A DNA stretch of 9,634 nt from Pseudomonadota bacterium (GTDB lineage Bacteria > Pseudomonadota > Alphaproteobacteria > Sphingomonadales > Sphingomonadaceae): assembly GCA_023445495.1 (NCBI GenBank), contig JAEXLC010000324.1, positions 1 to 9,634 of the forward strand. Reading direction: 5' to 3'. The position numbers were made by a program, and so were the translations under genes. Position 1 is the first letter of the stretch, and each line of letters starts with the position of its first letter. The notes beneath the pieces were generated by a model. The model made no database searches and had not been told where the DNA came from. It worked only from the letters and a program-made list of their open reading frames with translations. Shown in pieces: positions 4,532 through 9,634 of the stretch.

Positions 4532-7243
4532 ATGACCATGCGTATGCTGATCGACGCACGCCACCGGGAGGAAACCCGCGTGGCCGTCGTCAAGGGAAGC
4601 CGAATCGAGGAGTTTGATTTCGAGTCCGCCGAGCGCAAGCAGCTCAAGGGCAATATCTATCTGGCCAAGGTGACTCGCGTGGAGCCGTCGCTCCAGGCGG
4701 CGTTCGTGGATTACGGTGGCAATCGCCACGGCTTCCTGGCCTTTAGCGAAATCCATCCCGACTATTACCAGATCCCCAAGGAAGATCGCGAAGCGCTGCT
4801 CCGCGAGGAAGCCGAGCATGCGGCCGAGGAAGCCGCGCTGCGCGCCGAGGAGGATGGCGACGACGATCACGATCATGACCATGACGACGAAGGCGGCGTG
4901 GAGGTGCTCGAGCGTCCGGTCGACGACGAGGACGGCGAAGGCGAGTCCGACGGCGAAGCCGGCGAAGGCGAGGAAGCCCGCGAGGGCGGCCGTTCGCGCA
5001 AGCGCCGCGGCAAGGGCAATGGCGGCGAGGACTCGCCTGCCGAGGCCCTGCGCCAGCGCCGCATGAACCTGCGCCGCCGCTACAAGATCCAGGACGTGAT
5101 CCGCCGCCGCCAGGTGCTGCTGGTCCAGGTCGTCAAGGAAGAGCGCGGCAACAAGGGCGCGGCACTCACCACCTATCTCAGCCTCGCCGGCCGCTACTGC
5201 GTGCTGATGCCGAACACCGCGCATGGCGGCGGCATCTCGCGCAAGATCTCGTCGGCTGCCGACCGCAAGCGCCTCAAGGGCATCATGGCGGACCTCAAGC
5301 TGCCGCCGACGATGGGCTGCATCGTCCGCACCGCGGGCCTCCAGCGCACCAAGGTCGAGATCAAGCGCGACTTCGACTATCTGGCGCGCCTGTGGGACGG
5401 CATTCGCGAGGAGACGCTCAAGTCGACCGCGCCGGCGCTGGTCTATGGCGATTCGGATCTGCTCAAGCGCGCGATCCGCGACATCTATAATCGCGACATC
5501 GACGAAGTGATCGTCGAGGGCGAGGACGGCTATCGCCAGGCCAAGGACTTCATGAAGCTCCTGATGCCGAGCCACGCCAAGAAGGTGAAGCAGTACGCCG
5601 ATGCGGTGCCGCTGTTCCAGCGCGCCGGCGTCGAGGATCAGCTCTCGGCGATGTATAACCCCGTCGTCCAGCTGAAGAGCGGCGGCTATCTGGTCATCAA
5701 CCCGACCGAAGCGCTCGTCTCGATCGACATCAACTCGGGCCGCTCGACGCGCGAGCACAATATCGAGCAGACCGCGACCGCGACCAACCTCGAGGCCGCG
5801 CACGAGATCGCCCGCCAGCTGCGCCTGCGCGACATGGCCGGCCTCGTCGTGATCGACTTCATCGACATGGATCATGGCTCGAACGTCCGTAAGGTCGAGA
5901 AGGCGATGAAGGAGGCGCTGAAGAACGATCGCGCCCGCATCCAGGTCGGCCGCATCTCGGCCTTCGGCCTGATGGAGATGAGCCGCCAGCGCCTGCGCAC
6001 CGGCGTGCTCGAAGCGTCGACTGTGCAGTGCCCGCATTGCGAAGGCACCGGCCTGGTCCGCACCGCCTCGTCGGCCGGCCTGTCGGCGCTGCGCATGATC
6101 GAGGACGAGGCTGCTCGTGGCCGCGGCTCGGTGATCACGCTGCGCGCGAGCCAGGAAGCCGCTTTCTACGTGCTCAACAAGAAGCGCGCCGACATCGCCG
6201 AGATCGAGGACCGCTACGGCGTCACCGTCGAGATCCTGTCGGACGGCGAGCTTGAGGGCGCGCGCATGTCGGTCGAATGCTCCGGCCCGCCGCCGGCGCA
6301 CGCGCCGAAGTTCGAGAAGCTGATCGAAGAGCCCGAGGACGACGACTACGTCGAGGAGATCGACGAGGAGGAAGAGGAGCTCGAGGAAGAGGCCGAGGGC
6401 GACAATCGCCGCCAGGGCCGTGGCGAGCGCCGGGACCGCGAAGAGGGCGAAGGCAATGGCAAGCGCCGCCGCCGCCGCCGCGGTCGTGGCCGTGGCCGTC
6501 GCGAGGAAGGCGAAGGCGCCGAGGGTGAGGCCGAGGCCGAAGCCGGCGAGGAAGCCGAAGTCGAGGGCGAAGCCGCCGAGGGCGAGGAAGCGCCTGCCGC
6601 TGCCGATGGCGAGGGCCGTGAAGGCGGGCGCAAGCGCCGTCGCCGGGGCCGTCGTGGTGGTCGCCGTGGCGATCGCGCCGAGGGCACCGAGGGTGAAGCC
6701 GACGCCGAAGCCGGCGACGACGTGACCGAGGCTGCGGCCGAAGTCGCTACGCCGGTCGAAGTCGCGCCGGAGCCGGCCGTCGAGGAAGCCGCTCCCGCCA
6801 AGCCGAAGCGGACCCGCAAGAAGAAGGTGGAAGCTGTCGAGGCCGAAGCTGCGCCTGCGGTCGAAGCTCCGGTCGAGGTCGTGGCCGAGCCGGTCGCCGA
6901 GGAAGCCCCGGCCAAGCCGAATCGTACCCGCAAGAAGAAGCCTGCCCTGAGCGAAGTCGAAGGGGTCGAGGCTGTCGAAGCCGAAGCCGCGCCTGCGGTC
7001 GAAGCGCCGGTCGAGGTCGTGGCCGAGCCGGTCGCCGAAGAGGCTCCGGCCAAGCCGAAGCGCACCCGCAAGAAGAAGGTCGAAGCCGTCGAGGCGGACC
7101 CCGCCCCGGCAGTCGAGGCCGCCCCGGTTGCCGAGGAAGCCGCGCCCGCCGAGCCGGCGGCCGAGGGTGAAGGCGAGGGCGAAGGCGAAGGTGAAGATGG
7201 CACGCCGCGTCGCGGCTGGTGGCAGCGCACCTTCGGCGCCTGA
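4532..7243 (+). CDS. rne: Ribonuclease E, degradosome scaffold
   Basis: Essential endoribonuclease (903 residues) that starts mRNA decay, processes rRNA and tRNA precursors, and scaffolds the degradosome. The N-terminal half is catalytic: an S1 domain (about 36-225) split by an insertion (about 85-180); 5'-monophosphate sensor motif IVRTAG (Arg266, Thr267, matching E. coli Arg169/Thr170); DNase I-like core with SIDIN (Asp399, Asn401) and VIDFIDM (Asp442), matching E. coli Asp303/Asn305/Asp346; and a CPHC zinc link (Cys500, Cys503) for tetramerisation. Active-site residues are intact. The tail (about 590-903) is low complexity: acidic block 602-622, Arg-rich blocks 643-657 and 699-715, three PAK-P-[KN]-RTRKKK boxes, a Gly-Glu run (879-887), and the terminal RRGWWQR (893-899). 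In Caulobacter a C-terminal GWW motif is the PNPase docking site. An 8-residue insertion (804-811) interrupts the second tail repeat. The start is fixed by GGAG at 4520-4523. A strong terminator follows. Confidence 0.98.
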   Translation: MTMRMLIDARHREETRVAVVKGSRIEEFDFESAERKQLKGNIYLAKVTRVEPSLQAAFVDYGGNRHGFLAFSEIHPDYYQIPKEDREALLREEAEHAAEEAALRAEEDGDDDHDHDHDDEGGVEVLERPVDDEDGEGESDGEAGEGEEAREGGRSRKRRGKGNGGEDSPAEALRQRRMNLRRRYKIQDVIRRRQVLLVQVVKEERGNKGAALTTYLSLAGRYCVLMPNTAHGGGISRKISSAADRKRLKGIMADLKLPPTMGCIVRTAGLQRTKVEIKRDFDYLARLWDGIREETLKSTAPALVYGDSDLLKRAIRDIYNRDIDEVIVEGEDGYRQAKDFMKLLMPSHAKKVKQYADAVPLFQRAGVEDQLSAMYNPVVQLKSGGYLVINPTEALVSIDINSGRSTREHNIEQTATATNLEAAHEIARQLRLRDMAGLVVIDFIDMDHGSNVRKVEKAMKEALKNDRARIQVGRISAFGLMEMSRQRLRTGVLEASTVQCPHCEGTGLVRTASSAGLSALRMIEDEAARGRGSVITLRASQEAAFYVLNKKRADIAEIEDRYGVTVEILSDGELEGARMSVECSGPPPAHAPKFEKLIEEPEDDDYVEEIDEEEEELEEEAEGDNRRQGRGERRDREEGEGNGKRRRRRRGRGRGRREEGEGAEGEAEAEAGEEAEVEGEAAEGEEAPAAADGEGREGGRKRRRRGRRGGRRGDRAEGTEGEADAEAGDDVTEAAAEVATPVEVAPEPAVEEAAPAKPKRTRKKKVEAVEAEAAPAVEAPVEVVAEPVAEEAPAKPNRTRKKKPALSEVEGVEAVEAEAAPAVEAPVEVVAEPVAEEAPAKPKRTRKKKVEAVEADPAPAVEAAPVAEEAAPAEPAAEGEGEGEGEGEDGTPRRGWWQRTFGA
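6800..7150 (+). repeat. Tandem repeat in the rne tail, about 114 bp per unit
   Basis: Three units begin at 6800, 6914 and 7052, each opening with a KP[KN]RTRKKK basic box and followed by an acidic, Pro/Ala/Val-rich stretch (VEAVEAEAAPAVEAPVEVV). Unit 1 spans 38 codons, and unit 2 spans 46 because of an extra 8 codons at 6941-6964. Unit 3 is shorter and diverges after about 30 codons. Units 1 and 2 are otherwise nearly identical in protein and very similar in DNA, which points to fairly recent duplication. Each unit gives one positive and one negative block, likely an RNA- or protein-contacting module of the disordered tail. Confidence 0.85.
6941..6964 (+). repeat. 24-bp REP-like insertion inside rne (codes PALSEVEG)
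   Basis: Comparison of repeat units 1 and 3 with unit 2 shows exactly 24 extra bases between the KKK codons and the following VEAVEA codons. The unit-to-unit distance is 38 codons for unit 1 and 46 for unit 2. The segment has CCCT and AGGG ends around a GAGCGAAGTCGA core and is translated in frame as PALSEVEG (residues 804-811). I recall near-identical sequence (opposite strand CCCTTCGACTTCGCTCAGGG) as a very frequent dispersed repeat in sphingomonad genomes. That identity was not checked. The insertion itself is directly visible. Confidence 0.7.
7165..7196 (+). repeat. Hexanucleotide GGYGAR repeat coding Gly-Glu
   Basis: Near-perfect 6-bp units (GGTGAA, GGCGAG, GGCGAA) encode a run of Gly-Glu dipeptides at about residues 879-887 of RNase E. 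Copy changes would stay in frame, so length polymorphism of the disordered tail is possible without loss of the gene or of the terminal GWW motif. Confidence 0.6.
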
Positions 7244-7264
7244 TCCGAAGACCTGAAAGAAAAA

Positions 7265-7297
7265 GGGCGTCGGTCCAACCGGACCGGCGCCCTTTTT
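7265..7297 (+). terminator. Intrinsic terminator of rne
   Basis: A 12-bp stem (7265-7276 with 7281-7292, including one G-U pair) with loop AACC is followed by TTTTT (7293-7297), 21 bases after the rne stop. An A-run (7260-7264) precedes it, so it would also work on the opposite strand. It separates rne from the downstream protease gene. Confidence 0.95.
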
Positions 7298-7363
7298 CAT
7301 GACTTCACGCGCGGTTCATCGAGCCCCGGGCACGGCCAATGCCATTGATCGCCGGTGGAATTC

Positions 7364-7368
7364 GGAGG
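7364..7368 (+). promoter_or_regulatory. Shine-Dalgarno of the M48 protease gene
   Basis: GGAGG lies 12 bases before the ATG at 7381 and supports that start over an earlier in-frame ATG at 7339, which lacks such a site and would place 14 extra residues ahead of the signal peptide. The gene's promoter should lie in 7298-7363, but I see no clear -35/-10 pair there. Confidence 0.75.
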
Positions 7369-7380
7369 ATACGAAGCCCC

Positions 7381-8739
7381 ATGAAGCGCATCCTCGCCCT
7401 GCTCTCGGCCGCCTTGCTGCTCTGGGTCCAGCCGGCCGCCGCCCAGTCGATCCTGCGCGACGCCGAGACCGAGGCGCTGCTCAACGACATGGCCAAACCG
7501 CTGTTCCTCGCGGCCGGCCTCTCGCCCGCCAATGGCAAGGTCGTGCTGATCCAGGACAATTCGATCAACGCCTTCGTGGCCGGCGGCCAGATCGTCTATG
7601 TCCATTCGGGCCTGATCGACGCGGCGGACAGTGCCAATGAGGTGCAGGGCGTCATCGCGCACGAGATCGGCCATATCGTCGGCGGCCATGCCGTGTTCCA
7701 GAATGACGGCGGCTACACCAATATCTCGATCCTCAGTCTGCTGCTCGGCGTGGCGGCGATGGCGGCGGGCAGCGGCGAGGCCGGCACCGGCATCCTGATG
7801 GCCGGCCAGCGCGCCGCGATCGGCAAGTATCTCGCCTTCAGCCGCATCCAGGAAAGCTCGGCCGACGCCGCCGGCGCGCGGTTCATCAACAGCGCGGGGA
7901 TCAGCGGCAAGGGCATGCTGAGCTTCTTCAATAAGCTCACCGCCCAGATGCACCGCTATGGCTATTACACCAGCAATCCCGAGGTCGATCCCTTCGCGCA
8001 GACCCACCCGATGTCGCAGGACCGCGTCGAGACGCTGAAGGCGGACCTGATGAACGCGCCGAGCTGGAACAAGCCGCTCGACCAGGATCTCGAGCGCCGC
8101 TTCAAGCGCGTCCAGGCCAAGCTGCGCGGCTATGTCAGCGATCCCAAGGACACGCTGACCAAATATCCGCTGAGCGACCAGTCGGTGCAGGCGCATTATG
8201 CCCGCGCCTATGCCTATCACAAGTCGGGCTATCCCGAGCAGGCGGCGAGCGAGACGTCGGCGCTGGTCAAGATCGCGCCCAAGGATCCCTATTTCCTCGA
8301 GCTCGAAGGGCAGATCATGCTCGAATCGGGCGATCCCAAGGGCGCGCTGGTGCCGCTGCGCGAAGCGACTTCGCTGTCGGGGAACCAGCCGCTGATCGCC
8401 GCGACGCTCGGCCATGCGCTGCTGGCGACCGAGGACAAGGCCAATCTCGAGGAAGCCGAGCGCGTGCTCAAGACGGCGGTGGCGCGTGACAATGACAATC
8501 CCTTTGCCTGGATGAACCTGGGCACGGTCTATGACCGCAAGGGCGACGAGCCGCGTACCGCGCTTGCCACGGCCGAGCGCGCGCATCTGATGGGCGATGT
8601 CGGCACCGCGCTGATGAGCTCGCGCGCGGCGATGTCGGGCCTGCCCCAGGGCTCGGCCGACTGGGTGCGCGCGCAGGACCTCAACATGGTCTCCCAGACA
8701 GCCTGGGACGAGATCCGGAAAAAGAAGAAGGACCGATAG
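7381..8739 (+). CDS. BepA-like M48 metalloprotease with TPRs
   Basis: Periplasmic zinc protease of 452 residues. A signal peptide (about 1-21, ending PAAA-Q) precedes an M48 domain (about 27-245) with HEIGH (His94, Glu95, His98) and a downstream QESSADAAG motif whose Glu158 should be the third zinc ligand. THP (His209) matches the position of the His that gates the active site in E. coli BepA. A hydrophobic stretch, ISILSLLLGVAAMAAG (115-130), lies between the two zinc motifs, as in the BepA/YfgC family. The C-terminal part (about 265-430) is helical and TPR-like. E. coli BepA degrades stalled outer-membrane proteins such as LptD and assists their assembly; an equivalent job is inferred here. 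The 7381 start fits the signal peptide and GGAGG. The gene runs into the DsbA-family gene with a 5-base gap, which implies co-expression. The exact orthology (BepA versus LoiP-type) is less sure than the family. Confidence 0.93.
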   Translation: MKRILALLSAALLLWVQPAAAQSILRDAETEALLNDMAKPLFLAAGLSPANGKVVLIQDNSINAFVAGGQIVYVHSGLIDAADSANEVQGVIAHEIGHIVGGHAVFQNDGGYTNISILSLLLGVAAMAAGSGEAGTGILMAGQRAAIGKYLAFSRIQESSADAAGARFINSAGISGKGMLSFFNKLTAQMHRYGYYTSNPEVDPFAQTHPMSQDRVETLKADLMNAPSWNKPLDQDLERRFKRVQAKLRGYVSDPKDTLTKYPLSDQSVQAHYARAYAYHKSGYPEQAASETSALVKIAPKDPYFLELEGQIMLESGDPKGALVPLREATSLSGNQPLIAATLGHALLATEDKANLEEAERVLKTAVARDNDNPFAWMNLGTVYDRKGDEPRTALATAERAHLMGDVGTALMSSRAAMSGLPQGSADWVRAQDLNMVSQTAWDEIRKKKKDR

Positions 8740-8744
8740 AGGCG

Positions 8745-9530
8745 ATGATCGAACGGCTTCTGCGGTCGCCGCTGGCGCTGGCCGGCGCGTTTGTGCTGTG
8801 CGCGCTGCTTGGCGCGGGCATCTTCGCGGGCATCCAGGCGCTGGTCCCCGGCATGGGCGCGCGCGGCCAGAGCGAGCGGGCGATGCACGACTGGGTGCTC
8901 GCCCATCCCGAGGTGCTGCTCGAATCGGTCGAGCGCTACAACCAGAAGCAGAGCGCCAATGCCGAGAAGGCCCAGGCCGATGCGGCGGCGGCGGCCGAGA
9001 AGCTTCTCCCCGCCGAGCGGCCGAAGCTGGAGGCGCCCTATGCCGGCGCCTGGGCGGGCAATCCGAACGGCGACGTCACTCTGGTCGCCTTCATGGACTA
9101 TGCCTGCGGCTATTGCCGCGCCAGCCTGCCGGCGATCGAGGAGCTGCTGAAGCGCGATCCGAACGTGAAGGTCGTCTACCGCGAATATCCGGTGCTCGGG
9201 CCGGACAGCCTGGTAGCTGCCCGCTGGGCGCTGGCGGCGGCGGAGCAGGGCAAGTTCCGCGCCTTCCACGACGCGCTGTTCGCGACGGACGGGCCGAGCG
9301 CCGCCAATATCGAGGCGGCGGCCGGGAAGGCCGGGCTCGACATGGCCAAGGCGAAGCAGGTCGCCCAGTCCAAACCGGTCGAAGGCGAGATCATCGCCAA
9401 CCACAAGTTCGGCCAGAAGCTGGCGATGACCGGCACCCCGAGCTGGGTGATCGGCGGCAAGCTTCTCTACGGCATGCGCGACTATGCCGGCCTCGCGGCG
9501 GCAGTGGCCGAGGCGCGGAAGGGCAAGTAG
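8745..9530 (+). CDS. DsbA-family thiol:disulfide oxidoreductase, membrane anchored
   Basis: Thioredoxin-fold protein of 261 residues. A hydrophobic N-terminal segment (about 8-33) acts as an anchor or uncleaved signal. Cys19 in it is not preceded by a proper lipobox, so it is not obviously a lipoprotein. A helical, Ala/Glu-rich stretch (about 43-90, with HPEVLLESVERYNQKQ) resembles the N-terminal helix of ScsC/Com1-type proteins, which in ScsC makes trimers. The catalytic domain (about 95-258) has active site CGYC (Cys121, Cys124) and the cis-Pro loop TGTPSWV (Pro232). It should form or shuffle disulfides in the periplasm. No partner DsbB/DsbD gene is in the window. The start at 8745 is 5 bases after the protease stop; AAGGA (8728-8732) 12 bases upstream is the best ribosome site, so translational coupling is likely. 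Whether it is an oxidase or an isomerase cannot be told from sequence. Confidence 0.93.
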   Translation: MIERLLRSPLALAGAFVLCALLGAGIFAGIQALVPGMGARGQSERAMHDWVLAHPEVLLESVERYNQKQSANAEKAQADAAAAAEKLLPAERPKLEAPYAGAWAGNPNGDVTLVAFMDYACGYCRASLPAIEELLKRDPNVKVVYREYPVLGPDSLVAARWALAAAEQGKFRAFHDALFATDGPSAANIEAAAGKAGLDMAKAKQVAQSKPVEGEIIANHKFGQKLAMTGTPSWVIGGKLLYGMRDYAGLAAAVAEARKGK

Positions 9531-9540
9531 CTATCTAATT

Positions 9541-9596
9541 CCTCCCCCAGCTTGCCTGGGGGAGGGGGACCGCGCCCGTAGGGCGTGGTGGAGGGG
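9541..9596. repeat. Double-hairpin intergenic repeat (REP-like)
   Basis: Hairpin 1 pairs 9541-9550 (CCTCCCCCAG) perfectly with 9556-9565, loop CTTGC. Hairpin 2 pairs 9570-9577 with 9581-9588, loop GTA, with one G-T. The whole element is framed by CCTCCCC and GGAGGGG (9590-9596), which could also pair end to end. It starts 10 bases after the DsbA-family stop. No T-run follows, so it is not a standard terminator, though it may stabilise or end the transcript. I recall very similar double hairpins between genes in many sphingomonads and other alphaproteobacteria; copy number could not be checked. Confidence 0.7.
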
Positions 9597-9634
9597 CCGG
9601 CGCAACGCCCCGGTGGACCTTGGTCGAGCGGCGT

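Noticed and set aside
4294..4617. Possible upstream ORF of about 107 codons overlapping the rne start out of frame
   Set aside because: No convincing Shine-Dalgarno, third positions less GC-biased than in neighbouring genes, and Arg/Ala-rich composition expected of translated non-coding GC-rich DNA. Its overlap with rne leaves a small chance of a regulatory role.
4526..7300. 924-codon open frame on the minus strand across all of rne
   Set aside because: It lies antisense to rne, where stops can arise only from rare sense codons (TTA, CTA, TCA). The encoded protein is a low-complexity mirror of rne with no family motifs.
8798..8803. Cys19 of the DsbA-family protein as a lipoprotein acylation site
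   Set aside because: The preceding residues are Phe-Val-Leu; a lipobox needs Gly, Ala or Ser just before the Cys.

Overview
The window looks like chromosomal core sequence from a GC-rich alphaproteobacterium, most likely a sphingomonad (Sphingomonadales). Three things suggest this. RNase E has the alphaproteobacterial form, with a large insertion in its S1 domain and a C-terminal Gly-Trp-Trp motif. The gene order amidase / PBP1A divergent from rne fits alphaproteobacteria. Two short palindromic repeats resemble dispersed sequences I remember from sphingomonad genomes. The assignment rests on recognition from memory; no search was run.

Layout. Left part, minus strand: an AMIN/Amidase_3 N-acetylmuramoyl-L-alanine amidase (2772-4034), then a bifunctional class A penicillin-binding protein 1A (82-2598). 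Both act on peptidoglycan and are probably co-transcribed. The 173-base gap between them holds a striking nested inverted repeat that overlaps the amidase stop codon. Centre: a divergent non-coding region of about 0.5 kb (4035-4531), rich in inverted repeats, separates the amidase from rne (4532-7243, plus strand). It probably contains both promoters and a long structured rne leader. rne encodes the scaffold endonuclease of the RNA degradosome and ends at a strong intrinsic terminator (7265-7297). Right part, plus strand: an M48 zinc metalloprotease with TPRs, BepA-like (7381-8739), sits 5 bases ahead of a membrane-anchored DsbA-family thiol oxidoreductase (8745-9530). The pair fits envelope protein quality control. 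The last 100 bases carry a double-hairpin repeat.

I found no phage, IS, CRISPR, tRNA or rRNA, and no new multi-gene system. The least ordinary signals are inside and around rne: an exact 8-codon in-frame insertion of what looks like a dispersed palindromic repeat within one copy of a tandem repeat, an acidic/histidine-rich S1 insertion, and leader structures that could sequester the ribosome binding site. The long open frames antisense to mrcA, amiC and rne are explained by codon bias and were rejected.
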